DNA of 64,000 bases. Origin: Ustulina deusta. Lineage: Eukaryota > Ascomycota > Sordariomycetes > Xylariales > Xylariaceae. Location: positions 2,976,001 to 3,040,000 of the forward strand of contig JAJNNX010000001.1 in the NCBI GenBank assembly GCA_023159155.1, written 5' to 3'. Below, one piece after another: positions 11,513 through 25,200 of the stretch. Below the pieces are notes generated by a model. That model made no database searches. It was given only the letters and a program-made list of their open reading frames with translations, and was not told the origin of the DNA. Position 1 is the first letter of the stretch; every line of letters begins with the position of its first letter. A program made the position numbers and the translations under genes.

Positions 11513-14264
11513 ATATGTATACTATGATGATGCAATGAAGAGTTAAAATCAAGTCCTCGAAAGGCATATCATCAGAAGAACCGACATCAAAGGATCAAAG
11601 AGCGACTTTGCCACGAACGCTTGGTCGCTACAACTACATCTCAAGTTCGTATGCTTTCTCGTGTGAGGCATTACCTACGTCTACAACTTTAGGAAAACGG
11701 CTACTAAAATAGAAAGCTCTTTGACTGTTCTCATTCTCCTTCCCCCATCTCGCTGAGCCCATGGCGTATTTATACTACCTAGTTCCCGCGTCTCAGGCCT
11801 GCGGATTTATTTATGTCCTCCGGGTATATCAAGTGCCAGGCTTTAAGCTCTATAAATAGTGGTATTGAAGAGTCCTTGTTGCTCTATCGTACTGATGTAA
11901 GCATGGAGCGATGAGGGTATGTTGGTGGCGCTGTAAAATCCGAATAGTTTCGCCAGCGGTTGGCCCTAGTCTACTAGAGAGGCTTTCCTGTGTTTGCTCC
12001 GTGTCCCGGCAGCGATAGTAGCTCTTGAGACTTCTTGGTTACCTCCTATTCTATCACATCTGGAGTAGAAATGTGTGGGTGGTCTTCTCCGAAGGCCAGA
12101 AGCCAACTGGCCGTCCTATTAAACCCTATACCTGTACGATCTTGTGAGCTGGGCCTTCTATGTAATCAGTCTTCCGAGCTTCCTAGTATTATTGGATGGT
12201 TGACATGGTTAATTCAATAAGCGTGCCGCGATCAAATTTGAGGTTTGTGTCGTTTCTATGGCATTAGCACGCATGTCAATTGACGCTTCGAGTATTAAGC
12301 TGATGGTTTTACGTTGGAGCTGCGTGGGAACATACTTAAAACCGACTCCATATCACATCGTTTTTTCCAACTTGCTTTTTCTTCGCAACATAGCTCTAAA
12401 ATTAGATCCCTGTGACAATGTTTACTAATAAAGTCGCCTCACCCATGTCATCAGTGACTCCGCGACAAAACAAACCCAGTGAGCTAGGGTGGCAGCACTC
12501 TTGCCAGTGGTGTTGCCGTGCCCCCGGAATATCTCATATTGAATAATCGATACAGTTGTCCTGCTTGTGCTCGTGTGATATAATGGCAGATTATCGCGTC
12601 AAGGCCTACACATATGAGACCGAAATGATACAATTAGCACCCTGGAGAGAGAGACCCGGCCAGAATATCCACGAGCCAAGGTGAGAGCACGACAATGCCT
12701 ACAATGACAAACTAACTAGTCAGGACCAAGGAGATTACAAGTCATCCCGGTTATGCAGTAAATGCGAGGACACGGAGTACATTGATCTCATTAGAAGAGG
12801 CGCGGGTTCGTTGTGCTGCGTGCATGATAACCAATACGTAGCGAGGCTAGAAATGGACGATGAAGGAAAGATGGCCGGGCCGAGGGCTGTCGGTGTGGAT
12901 GGGCCCGGCTGTACAGTACGTAACGAGTACGTGTAAACGTTATACACGGCATGCATTTTGCACCGCAACGCAGATCCATGGCATGTGAGGTGGCAGTCGC
13001 ATAGTGTAGGCAAGTAGGTATTATTAGCTGGCATGACGCCACACGTCCGCCCGCGATCATTCATTCCAGCACCATCAGGGTTGACGGTCAAGGTCCAGCA
13101 GCTCGGCGACCTTCTAGAAACCTTCTCCCCGGCTCCCTGCCTGCTACCGCCTTGTCGGATCGTTAGTGGCGTCGTGCCACGGGATTGGATCATGCTAGCC
13201 ACAATGGCTGGACCTTGAAGGTGGGAGGGAGATTGCTGGGATCCTGGCCGACACTTCGTGCGCGGGCAAAGCATAGCATAGCATAGCATAATGGACGTAT
13301 TTCGGTTCCTCCGGCCGCGTCGAGCTGGATTGCACGCAAATAAACGAGTGCTACCGGTTACGGTGAGTTGGGCAGAGGATCCGCCAAGCGATGAACAATA
13401 AACGGATAGGAGACAGGGGATGCGTAAGTTTATTTTTATTTTTTCTTTCGCTTCTCGATCCCCTTGCGCCAAGGTCGGCAGGCATAGTCTATTCTCTCAC
13501 TTTTCGGCATCGCCTCGATAATGCTCATGCGCTGGCGTTAGAGGCGATGCACGAGCCATGGCACTATACCACACTTGGAATAGTTAGCGATGAGCATAAT
13601 AGCCCAACAAATTACCCTCGTCAATGCGCCAATGCGCTACGGCAGAGTACCTACAAATGGCCTGTAGGTTCTGCCCATGTGCGTTAGTAGCTACATACAT
13701 ACTGAAGTACATAAAGTACTTGAGTAGTGTACTCATAGACGTACATTGTAGTAGTGTACCTACAGCAGCACAATTCAGTATGTACCTAGGCACGTAGGCA
13801 CCTGCACTGGCAATACGGTTGAGTAGGTACTTAGACAAGCGCATCTGTGTCTAAATCAGAGCAGATCTCCGAGGGACGGACAGTGAACGGTGCTATTCTT
13901 GGTGAAGCAACCCATGAAGATTCTGCGCCAGTCAGCTAGGTAGGCCAGGGGAGCTTGCGCTGGAAGATGATGGCGCTGCAAGCTCTCTAAATGCCTGCTG
14001 CTCCACCTGTCAAAAGACCTCCTCTCTCACTACTGGTGCCTGGGGTGTGCATTATAGACAGGGACTCCTCAAAACGTTTTCTTGTATCAGCCAATATTAA
14101 TCTTGCATCTCTGTGACGGCCCAAGAACTCGGGAACGAAGTCAATCCTAGAACTATTCAGGTCGAACTTCGCTCTCGACATCTCAGGAGGCTATGCGCTG
14201 GTACCTAAGGTGAGCTGCATGTAACAGAGACACCCGCCCGGTTTCTCCACAACCGATCCGAAAC
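11513..14264. other. intergenic, no convincing gene
   Basis: About 2.75 kb. The longest frame is on the minus strand at 12735-13472 (245 codons), but its composition is random-like and it covers a pentamer microsatellite (GCATA, about 13268-13290), so it is not called. A 64-codon minus-strand frame (13987-14181) is also unconvincing. From 13640 to 13850 the sequence is dense in GTAC, TAGGTA and TACCTA words, a low-complexity pattern seen in other spacers of this window. Confidence 0.55.
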
Positions 14265-14603
14265 GTGTCGGAGGATGAGTTGTCGTTGATGTCAGGAATT
14301 ACCAAGAAAAAAAAAAGGCAAAAGAAAAGAACACCCCAGAGATCTCTGGAGAGCAGCGAATCGTATGATTCTCAGCGCAATACCTCCCGTGGAGGTCTTG
14401 TAGCTCAAACTATATCGACCTTGATCAACGAACGTGCACAAGCACAATACGATGCTTTTCGGCGCCGGCTCCGCAGATCAGGGACTCGGAACTCGGCGGG
14501 AGCGGTTTGCAACGTCACAAACCCGACCGATTTCCACAGCATTCGAGGCACCTATTGGACTCAGCTTCGCTGTTGTGGCGTCATCCTCACAGCGTTGAAG
14601 TGA
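14265..14603 (+). CDS. hypothetical small basic protein (112 aa), doubtful
   Basis: The frame begins MSEDELSLMSG, followed by a lysine run (KKKKRQKKR), a Ser/Gln-rich stretch, and a helical, Arg-rich segment ending in DAFRRRLRRSG at about residues 50-72. The last 40 residues look less protein-like, so the true gene could splice out or end differently. I recognise no family. The lysine run comes from an A-rich tract that could be low-complexity DNA. A separate minus-strand frame starts 84 bases upstream, so a divergent pair is conceivable but unsupported. Confidence 0.2.
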   Translation: MSEDELSLMSGITKKKKRQKKRTPQRSLESSESYDSQRNTSRGGLVAQTISTLINERAQAQYDAFRRRLRRSGTRNSAGAVCNVTNPTDFHSIRGTYWTQLRCCGVILTALK

Positions 14604-17600
14604 ACGAATAGGCGCTCTCTAGTCTCAGACTGCATTCCTGGCCGAGGAGAGCTTCATTGGTCGCTCAAGGGGTTGGCTAGCCTCGATAGAGAGATGCTTG
14701 GCCTATCTGATGTGGGAGGTCTCCCATGTCGTGGGCAGCCATTCGAATTCGCGGCCTTACCCCGTCGTTCCACAAACGTGCATATATGATCTACTCAGCA
14801 GTTATTATTATTGGATTTTATGTGTTGTTGGGTTGTAGTGAACCGTTGCCCGCTATACAAGCAGATATGTAGCTGGTCCAAGGCATCCAATGAGTTGGTG
14901 GGATACGGAATAACCGTCATGTTAGCTGATGGGTCCTGGTAGGGTGCGCACAGGGCCACGGTTCTAGTTGTACACTAGTGTAGAAGACTAAATCGAGAAC
15001 AAGCATTAAGATTATCTCCTTTCCCTTGGGACAAACGAACGGTACGTCACAGAAGATGATGATGAGCAACTACCTAGTGTACATTGTATGCGCGGAGAAC
15101 CAACTGTCTGTCCAGAGTACTCGGCCAACCTGGGACTGCATACAAGATGCCTCTTTTCATATGGATATGCGTGGTATGCCAATGCAAGTTATGTCGGTAA
15201 AACATGCCTATAGGCAACGTGCAGTCCGGAACGAAATAAACTAAAGCACACGATCATGCTAATGCAAGTTGGTGGCGCCTATCATTGCTACCTTGCCATC
15301 TCCTCTGGTCAATATGGTTGGTTGTGTATATTGAGGCGTATAGAAAAGACTTACACTAGCTTGGTTAGACAATTCACCCATGTAGGCCGCCGTTACGCTA
15401 ACTATAAGTCAAGGAAGGACGTAGCCTAGGGACGAGTCTAGTGCAGCGGAAATGTAAGGTAGGTACGTACATATATCTAAGTACCTACCTACCTACTTAG
15501 GTAGTCTAGTGTAGTTGGCGTCTTCTACCCATGTACGATTGTATCTGGATACCAGAGTATACATCTCTACACACACGCAGGAAGGAGGTACCGTCCATGA
15601 GGTCGATGCCTGTCTTGGTTTTCCTCCTCGATGTTCATTCGCTCCTTTCACGTCTCTGCTTTAACGTCTCATTTCTCCTCTCCCTTTCCTCTCTTCGCCT
15701 CCGAGCAAATCCACTCTCGAAATAAGGAGAGACCCGGCCACGATGTGTTTCATTCGCCTGATCTCGAACGACGCTGTGGCTGAGGGACGTGTGCGTGAGG
15801 CTCGCTGCCCCTGCTCACGCCCTAGAAGCTCTAAGCCTTCTAGAAGCCCGAACCCACCCGCAAATTTCCCCTGGCCGTTCAGCATAATACATCATTTAAT
15901 TGCTTGAATTGCTGAGACGCGTCGATTCATGCAACAACGCATCTTGGAATATTCTACTTTCAGCTTGGGATCTCAGATGCCAGATGCGTCTCCCACTATG
16001 CTACAATTGGCCTCGAGGCTCCATCGCATTGGATTGCGTAATAACAGAACGCACAAAAAGACATGGGTCGCGGGTCCTCCCACGGTACCGACCTGGTGTC
16101 GAAGGCGGTTCGATACCTTGCTGAGTCAAGATCAGAAGCTTGAAATTCTAGCACGGTGATAGTCATGGCTGGGATCGCCATCTCCGATGATGCAAGAGGG
16201 GCGAGTTGGCCGATTGTCACGATACCTACCTACCTCAGTTCGTTGGCCGGCTGCTCGCCGCCCAAGCCTCATCCGCAATCGATCCCCTTCCCTTCGAGGG
16301 TATCGCATTGAGGCGTAAGGGGCCTCTTGGGGATTTGTGGACTTCATCTTCCTCCCGCGTAAGTAATTGTACTTCTTAATCTCGTTGCGGAAAGGCGCTG
16401 TTGCCTGGCTTGGCCGATTCTCCTAACGTATCTTTTTCTCCGCTGCATTATCCCGGCGCCTCTGTGTACTACCTGGGCTAGATCCTTCTTGATTTTCATT
16501 TGAGATTCTGGCTCACACTAAAACTAGACTTTCACAAAGAAAATCAATCGGCTCTAAGAGTCTTGGGACACTCCGCGCGTCTGCGCACAGAGGGCAAATT
16601 TGCCTCGCTAGTGGCTCGAGGACTGGTTTCCCTGCCTTGTGTCCTTTCTGTTCGGCAATCTACCTAGCATAACCTGGGGCTATTTTGCAACCTTGCTGTT
16701 CCCACTGCCCTATGGCATGTCAGCATCATAGCTCTCTGCTTCCTTATTATACCACCCCAGTCTCAACTATATCCCTCCCATTGGAGGTGTGTGAACGGTC
16801 CAACTCTCCGATACCTACTTGTTTCCCACTTGCTTCCTAGCCGGTCTTTGTTGCGCCACCCATCAACCGGCAGTCTGACCTTTCAGGGATTATCATCGCC
16901 TTGGCTTTCTCGAGCATGTTAAGCAGGGACCTGGCTACTATGAACTGAGGTGTGGGACACCTGTATTATTGCTTGTCATGCCCAACTGCATGGTTAGGGC
17001 TTGTTTCAGCTTTTCTCTCTCCCTTCTGCAGTCTTGCTTTGTCTTCTTCCACGCCATTTTCTAAACTCGAAGTATTCGGGTCACATCTGTCCCGCCGAGA
17101 TTAGCTTGAATACAACCTTGCAAGCCTTGGTCGCGGCGCTTGACTCTATTCGTGTGTTCCCCTAGTCTCTTAATCCTCTACCGGTAATACCTAAGCTCGA
17201 TCCGCTGTGGTGGTGTCCGCCTAGTTGCATCATCACCACCTCCGGGCCCAGGGCCTTGCTCGTTCTATATCTGGCCAGGCAGGACCATGGCATAAGATCC
17301 CCAAATTATGCTAACGTCGTTGTCGGCCAAGGTACGCGAACCTGCACCCGTTCAGGAACCATACTTGTCTCGCACAGATCAAATCCGGTCAAGTGCTTTG
17401 ACTTTTGGATGAAAGTGACCTAGTCCAGGTGCTTGCCTGTCAATCCCAACCGCATCCTAGTCTAGGATGGTAACTAAGAAATCAGACGATATAATGCAGA
17501 CCGTTGCCCTCGTGCCCTAGTATTCTCTGACACTTTGTCACCATATAATAGAGCATTTAAGGAAAACAAGAAAAAGGGCTAATCCCCAAATTCAAGTCCT

Positions 17601-17738
17601 TAGGTGGCAACGAACTGCGTCGAGCTTGACTTCATTTTATTTTTTTATTCTTCTTCCCTTTAGTTGATAGAAACCTATCACTCGCAAGATATCAACACCA
17701 ACCCCAACACCACCAATCCTACAGCATCCCACATCTGA
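14604..17738. other. long non-coding stretch upstream of the Myb gene
   Basis: About 3.1 kb without a protein-like frame. TAGGTA/TACCTA words cluster at 15455-15510. From about 16350 to 17700 the plus strand is pyrimidine-rich with many short CT blocks, as in long 5' leaders of fungal developmental regulators. It contains candidate donors (GTAAGTAATT near 16362, GTACGC near 17331) that could belong to 5' UTR introns. A T-rich block lies near 17640. Confidence 0.45.
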
Positions 17739-18125
17739 AACCCTCATCTACGAGAGTCGCCACGCGCCAACACATGTACAGGGCTGTTAGACACGCAATA
17801 CATCGCCCGATCTCTACTTCGACGGCAAGCCAGCACGACGTCTACTCTTCTCGAGACAAGCGACAAACGCCCACCTGGGTTACAGTTACCGGCGCACCAG
17901 AAACCCCGAGGGGTTTCTATTCTTCAGATTCTCTCCGTTCAGAGTCCGGCGACCGTTCAGAGCGGTTCGCTCTGGCGGGACCCATGTATCGAGGACACGC
18001 TGGCGGGCAACTATCGAGTAGGACCAGACTACCATGTCGAATACTCTCCACAAGAGTCGCACCCGGGGGAGCAAAGCCAAACTCCGCACGCATACGACTC
18101 ACACCACCATCATCGAGCTAATCCA

Positions 18126-19078
18126 ATGCAGCAACACACAGCACACGGCGGCTTACATGAGCAGCCCGCCTCACACTCTCACCACACTATGTCGCAACAT
18201 CATCCCGCCCACCACCATCATCACCAGATCTTGATGGACCCGGGCCATCTCGGAGGACACCCGGCGGCCCGGCACATGGGCCACCAGCCTCCGCACTATG
18301 GTGCAGGTCCTTCGCCTCATGCCGTCGTCGGGACGCCATTGTATCCATCCTTGACACCAACTCAGTCACATAGCGCAGGTTCGAAACGCCCACGACCGGA
18401 CGAGCTCGACCTTTCTGTTCCTGGAATTCCTGACCTCGAGCAAGGCGATCTCGATCCCATGCAGCAGTCTTCCATGGGAGCCGCGTACGCGCACGCGGCT
18501 GCCGCGGCGGCCCCGACCCACCATCATCACAGACTTCCCGACCAAGGACCGCCGTCTAAAATGATGAGGCGCGAAGGAGAAGGAAACATGAGTAGCGGGG
18601 TAGGAGGCGCACCAAGCGTGGTAGGACAAGTTGGGATGCCAGCACCTGCACCTCGACCGAGGGGCCCAAAATTGAAATTTACGCCGGAAGACGATGCGCT
18701 ACTCATCGACTTGAAGGAGAACAAAAGCTTGACTTGGAAGCAAATAGCGGACTTTTTCCCTGGGCGCTCTTCCGGAACTCTGCAGGTTCGCTACTGTACG
18801 AAATTGAAAGCCAAGACAACCCAGTGGACAGACGAAACGGTAAGACTACCATTGACCAAAAGCTATTCATCTCCGTCCCATAAAGACTAGTTGAATACTA
18901 ATGGAGGAGCAAACAGGATCAAAAGCTTCGAACGGCACTTCAAGACTACGAAAACGAGAAATGGCGCTACGTCTCAAACAAGGTCGGGCCGGGGTTTACT
19001 CCGCAAGCATGTCGCGAGCGGGCTGCACAGTTGTCTGGAGAGATGCCAGAAGAGGTGGGAGCAGAAGAGGGCTTATAG
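18126..19078 (+). CDS. Myb/SANT-domain transcription regulator, with in-frame tail beyond the TAG
   Basis: Exons 18126-18839 and 18917-19078 (77-nt intron with a GAATACTAATG branch) end at TAG 19076. The N-terminal half is His/Gln/Pro/Ala-rich (HHHHH runs, an Ala run near residue 125). A first Myb/SANT repeat follows: KLKFTPEDDALLIDLKENKS, WKQIADFFPGRSSGTLQVRY. After the intron the second repeat is DQKLRTALQDYENEKWRYVS and KVGPGFTPQACRERAAQL. Sequence-specific DNA binding in the nucleus is expected. The start is uncertain: the same frame is open back to 17739 without an ATG and reads GNYRVGPDYHVEYSPQ directly upstream. The plausible MYRGHAG start (ATG 17984) is one base out of frame with it. 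After TAG the frame continues for 48 codons to TAA 19223. Both features are discussed as findings. Confidence 0.8.
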
Positions 19079-19225
19079 CAATCAGCGTCCCCACCAGGCG
19101 CTTCAGCTCCTGCGTCTGGGGACATCGTCTATCCTCAGCAGCTGAAGAGGCAGCAGCAACCTGGATCCGGTCGATCATCGAACGATTATTTATCTGATCT
19201 ACCCTACCAAGAAAACTCAACCTAA
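19079..19225 (+). other. in-frame 48-codon extension after the Myb gene stop
   Basis: Directly after TAG 19076-19078, in the same frame, the sequence encodes QSASPPGASAPASGDIVYPQ, then a Gln-rich stretch and SSNDYLSDLPYQENST, and ends at TAA 19223-19225. The composition (Ser, Pro, Ala, Gln) matches the disordered tails of such regulators. The bases after the stop are CAA TCA, which fit the CAR-YYA leaky-stop pattern known from tobamoviruses. Confidence 0.5.
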
Positions 19226-22200
19226 TTTGTAGCTTCGTCTGAGCGGTGGCAGCATACGCAGCTAGAACCTTTAATGATCTCAAGAGCAGCTTAATTACGA
19301 ACATCGACCTTCGATCGGCAAGCCAATATGCTAACCCAACCACTGCCCAAAAGACTACCTATTCTATTATTCTTACAAGCAAGGCGTTTGGGGTCGGCCA
19401 ACGTGCTCCCGTGCTCCCACATCCGCACTCTTTGTACAACAGTTCTGGTAGTGAAGGGCAAATGGCTTGGTGCATACTTTATATTTCGCGGTACATAAGA
19501 CGGTAACTCTTGGTTAGAGGTGCCCACAACACGCTACGATGCCTACGTTCTTCTCTACTTCATTTCTCTTCTCTACTTTATTCTTCTTCTTGATGACACG
19601 GCAGATCTTAGACAAACGACGGGGACGAAGCGAACATTGTGTGTTTTAATTGGCGTTATCCATTATTCCTTTGGTCCAATAACCTTCAGTATATATAATG
19701 CACGCGTCTGGGACGTTACATAAACATGAAGCATCTCCTTTGTCTTTTTTCTTTGTTTATTTCATGAATCGTTGGTTGATTGGTCAGTTGTCATGGGCGA
19801 GCAGAAGCAGACTACTTAACAGATCTCTCAGGAGATAGTTGGGTTCTTCATTTTATTGCATTGTAACTGCGGTTGCAGGTAGATTGGGTAAGAAACACCT
19901 TGTGTATTCTAATAACTGGTTGGGCGTGAAGGAAAGATACCCCTCAAGCGATGATGACGACGGAAGGGAAAAAAAAAAAGCTGATTAATGGCAGTCATCA
20001 AGGGCGGCAGAAGATGGAGCACACGGCATACGGAGAACAATCTGGTCTGATGCAGGTACCATCAAATTACAGGCGATAAATTTTCAGCAATGCGTTTCAG
20101 GCAAAATATGTGTCGCGGAGGGTTCATGTTGGACCCAGTCGATCGATGGAAAAGGCGAAGAAAGAGTGTCGGTAGGTCTACGGGCAAATCCAAGAGATCA
20201 TCGGTAGCCAATTTCGACCGAGCAAGAAACTCGTATGAGAAACTGAGAAGGATCTGGCACTTTTGAGGCTGCTTATTTGTCACGCTTGCCGTGCCGCTCC
20301 TGTCCACAAAACTGATATCTACCTACACTACACTGTTGTCTATTATAACCCACTGATTCTGGTATACCGAAGGGTGAGTTTTCCCAAGGAAACGCTATGG
20401 TATTCTAACTGGGTGAATAGGCGCCTTAGGTAATCATGGTGTACCCCTTCACCTAGGCAAAAGACACGATTACCCGCTGGATCAAGAGTGCCGAGCATAA
20501 CGCTGGGCCAGCCCTAGCCTCATTCAAATGCCAAGCCCCTGTATTATGTATTTTCCGATAATGCTCGTCGGATACGTCTAGAAAATTTGATCCCTCATCT
20601 CTGGGTCGTTATGTAGGGGTAATATTAACCACCAGCCACTCGACTTCCTTCTTGCTAGGCGACGACACTTTGAGCGTGGGAGGGCCAAGATGATCAATGA
20701 CAGCATGTTACAAACATGTCTATGCGATGGCATGCGAAGAGTCCAATTGGCCGAAGCGGCCTTCCGCTTCAACTCGCTAGTCGACGCAGGATACTTCTGA
20801 GGAAACAACGCACAAAACGTGGAGGTGGGACCGGGGTAGGCTGGTCTCTAACCTGGCCACAGTGAGATCCCTTGGCTGCAGAGTACACTAGATACAACGA
20901 GGGCCTGTGGTTTGTTGAGCAGATCTTGCTACTGTATCCAGGTGCTGGACACTACACTCCAGTCTGTACCGCACATGCTCGAGCAGGCTTGGTCAGTGCC
21001 GCGTGAAAATGCGTGTATGCGCTGTCATCGTCACACGCTTAATACCGTTCTACTATAGCCTGAATCCCCAGGTCCCTCAAGCAGCCACAGCAACCGAGTT
21101 AGTTGGGCTTTTTTTTCTTTGTTACCAGTTTTCCCTTCCGCAGGAAACTAGTAGCTCCCTCCCCCCTCAGTTGGGCCAAACGGGCCGCAGAGCAGAGAAG
21201 ATAGTATAGGAAGATGAGGAGGCAACCGAGTGATTACATCCCACGGTTCGGGCAATTCAGGGCGCGGGAAGTAGTGTAGGCGCTGTAACCTTGCAATAGC
21301 TCAGGGACAGGCATCTCTGCGTAGTGTAGTGTACAATGGGGGTCATCACTATTTTGTCCGGCAACCCTAGCCTCACCCGGAGAATTTTCGATCGACCTAA
21401 CTACCGATTCAAGTCGGTCTCGTTCCCTAAAGTGGGAAAATGTTGGATCTCATCCCTAGTATTCTTTCATACTACTGTATAGTGTAGTATACACTAGGTA
21501 TACCATGTTGGGTGCGGCCTAGCTGCCGAGCCAACCGAATGTTTTTTTCTAAACGAAAATGTAAACGGTCGTCTAGGTAGGAGTCGCACAGTCGGTATTG
21601 TTAACCAACAGGAAGTAGTCCAATCAACTAAAAGCTTATCATGGCGAGCTGTATAGTTCTCCATCGCGGTCATCTTGGCTAGCACCTCGATACCACCTAC
21701 GGCCGTGTGTGCAGTATTTCGGGCGATAAGTAAGTTGTGAAGTCGAGAGCGAGAGGGTACAATATCTACCTCCATTGGGTTTTCACTACCATGTCAAATG
21801 ATCTGGTCTTTGCTGCTGCAGCATTGACTGGTGCGATCTAGTAGTATCTTCTTACCTTCTTGGTCAAGCTCATTATTGTTTTGATGTCAGCTAGTAAGAA
21901 CCGCTAAGTAAACATGGAGTGGGTTTGGAGCTGCAATGCTACCCCAAGAGCATCAGATCACACACTCACCCCTCGTCACTACGTACGTTGCAGAATCTCC
22001 AAGGGGCCCGCTCTCGCGTAGCATTTCCTGCCTGGTATCTATCTATCCGGAGAGATCAGGGACAAAACTTCCCCGGTGTAGCGACAACCACGTTGTTACC
22101 GAGTCATGCGTTCTCCGAGCAACAGCACACTAACCTAGTGTGTATAGCCATAACATTATTGTTTATCTGTTTACTTTGGCCTCTGGACTATCTACCTGGA

Positions 22201-25200
22201 TAGGGCGCTCCCTTCGTTTAAAATTGCCCAAGCTTACTCGGATTTCCCGCCGGCCTTACGGTGAGGGGTCATGTCCGCAGAACGGCTGTCGCACCGCATG
22301 CCTTGGGGATTTGATGGCGCAATGGGGAATCGCTTACAGTGTAAGATCATGCTTGCCGAGACCAGGTATCCTGCAGGGTCAACGGGGGAGCTCATGAGCG
22401 TTGCCCAGATGAACAGGGCCTGGTGCAAGGTCCCTGCGGGTCGGTCACTGCGACCAAGCTGCAACCAGCACGCGTTCATCACCGAGGTGGTATCTGTTCC
22501 CACCTACACTGCTGTACCTACTCGTGAGGAGAAGAACGGCCGGCCTGCTGCGTTGGTCTTCACTGCATCTCGGAAAGGCCAACCGACCCGTTTCGACGTC
22601 GGGTCGTGTGCACGCCTGGCGCACACTACTGTAGCGTATCTGCGACCGGATCTGGCCGCTACGAGCTCAGTGGCCTGGGCTGGGTTTTCATGCGCGAAAT
22701 GCGTCCTCGATCGATCTGCCGTATGCTAGATAGTGTGCCTGCCCGGTCTGTTTCGAGAGAGCCGCCGTCGCTGCTCGTTCGATTCACGGAGCCCGAGCCA
22801 CTCGATAGGTGTAGTAGGTATAGTATAGATCATCTACACCTAGGTAACTCCATCTAACTCTTATCCACTCGTCCCATCGCTCCGCTTTACAAGCCAAGCC
22901 GACGGACACGGACTGCAAAACCCCCAGGTACGCCGCCTCATAGTTATATCTCCGCCACATGTACCCGCGTGCAGACAAGGTATACACATAGTGTACACTA
23001 GGGACGCTTCTGCCGGCTGCCCTGACCTCAACGAGATAATTAGCCCTCCCGAGGCTTTCTCGCGAAATGCAGGTGTCGTTCGGAGGATTCCCAAGCAGGC
23101 TAGACGAGACGATCAGCGGTCTGTTAACATGCGACCATTTCTCCACGTTCATGCTAGATATCCGCGACGTTTGGATGACGTGAGGCTCCAAATCTACGGA
23201 ACCGCATCCGAATGCACATGTATATATGTATCACTTGATGCTAGCTAACAAGCCATAACAATTGCTACATTTCTGTTGTTGGATATTGCACTATTACAAC
23301 ACTGCACGTTTATAGGTAAGTCGGATGTCTAAATTAGCTTACAGCGCCGTCTCTTTAATGCCGGGATAGATCTCGCTTACTAGAATAGGTAACTCATCTA
23401 CGGGACCGAAAGATGTTTCTCTCCGCACAGACGTTAGTGAACAACTCGGTTAGCTAGATTACCATGATTGGCTTTCTATCCGTCGTGTCTGTTACGCAGA
23501 CAAACGTCGCCTCGGCCACTTCGCTAGGGATAGAATGTTGAATATCACTATTGATATTAATGATGCCAGTATTATAATAAGACTCTGGACGGGATTCTGA
23601 CCATATTACGCCTCCCTTACGAGTCGCGCCGTGACCCTGGTTGGTCGCTCTAGACCAATCGGGGGTTTTACGACCGTTGTGAACGACCGAGATATCCTTG
23701 TGAAATGACAAGATGAATGGGCCTTTTGGCTTGGATGGATCGCACTATTGACTTAAAAAGGTAACGGTGGGTGGATAGCTAATTTCAACTCAACAGGATG
23801 GCTCAAAAACAACAATAACTAACGTGGTACCTGGACCGAGTTTAAGAAGGTAGGTATAGTATACTACATGACTTTCATTTGGCTAACGTACGTATGATTA
23901 CCTTAGGAAAGGCCATCACCATACCCGCGAAACCCACCGTGCTATTATCTTCTGATATATTGATATTTCGGCTCTCCTGTCGATGTAAGTATTGCGGTGT
24001 GATACGCCCTGCTGCTCGGTTATAGGAGACTTGATAATATTAAACAGATACTCCCCCCTGAACAACAGAAACACACGTGAGATTTCTTCAATAGTTTGTA
24101 TCTAGTGCACAGTACTTTTTACGTTTCTATGAATTTCCCATTGACTATCTACTCGAATAGTGAACATGAACTGTTGTACATGCCGGGAGACAATAGGGCA
24201 GAGAGTCATGACTCCTGTCCGCTATACTAGCCGCCAAGCGCACTGAAAATGGGCTTCCAGCAAGGGTTCAATCACAAGGAGAGACGGGACACGCCAGGTT
24301 GGTTACGCGGTGTTTATTAATCGCATACTCCTCACGCGTCCGACACCAATGAGCGCGAGAGAATGTCAGGTCAGGGTTGCAGATTTCTACCTATATCACG
24401 ATATAGAGCATATTCGCTACCGTGTCTTATCAGTGCAGGCTCATTCATCGCACTCGGATATTGGACTTCCAGCGGGTAGGGATTAACAGGACTCTTATGA
24501 TCAAGCAAGTCGACCCTGTCGGCCAGCCCCTACCTATATCTTGAGGTATTAATAACAGGACAGCCGAATAGGAACCGCGAAGAGAAACAATAACAGCTGT
24601 TGAATAAGCCCCGACGTTCGTGATTGTGACGAACCTCTGCACACACGCCTGCCGGGTTAGCTTGCCGGCTTACAGGGGCTGGGTGGAATGGTTGGGCGCA
24701 TTCGAGACTCGCATCGATAGCAGAGAAGAGCGTATCATGCGAAGCAGGTCATCCCATCATCCGCCAACATTATGCGAGGAGTTGGCGGTGAGGGGGAATA
24801 AACGCCCTGTGATCAGAAAATCTTCTGGTCCCGATTTGTAAGTCGTGTGCGTATCGAGATCCTGTTTCCCGTTCGAAACAACCTACCTATGCTACACGTG
24901 TGCCGCTTGGCTTCGCCCTAGGCTTTGCTTGCCGGTAGATCATATCAGTGACAATTAAATGCTTCTGCCGTGATTGTCGGATAAGCTGGTGATACGGAGA
25001 GAGGGGGTTGAGTTTCAGAGCATCTTACGGCCAAGATCAACTGCACATACCCATCAGAATATTCAGTAATGAAGTAAGGGGCTGTACTCGCCAGTAACAC
25101 GAAGGCACTCACACAAAGTCCCGATCGTATGTCATCCAAACAGTGACGATACTTGTACATACCTCCCCATATTGGCTAGCAGGGCTTGTCGTAACAGTAG

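Noticed and set aside
12735..13472. 245-codon minus-strand frame
   Set aside because: Composition is random-like, no domain is visible, and it spans a GCATA microsatellite.
22271..22729. 152-codon plus-strand frame in the gene desert
   Set aside because: No domain, random-like composition, and overlapping alternative frames of similar quality.
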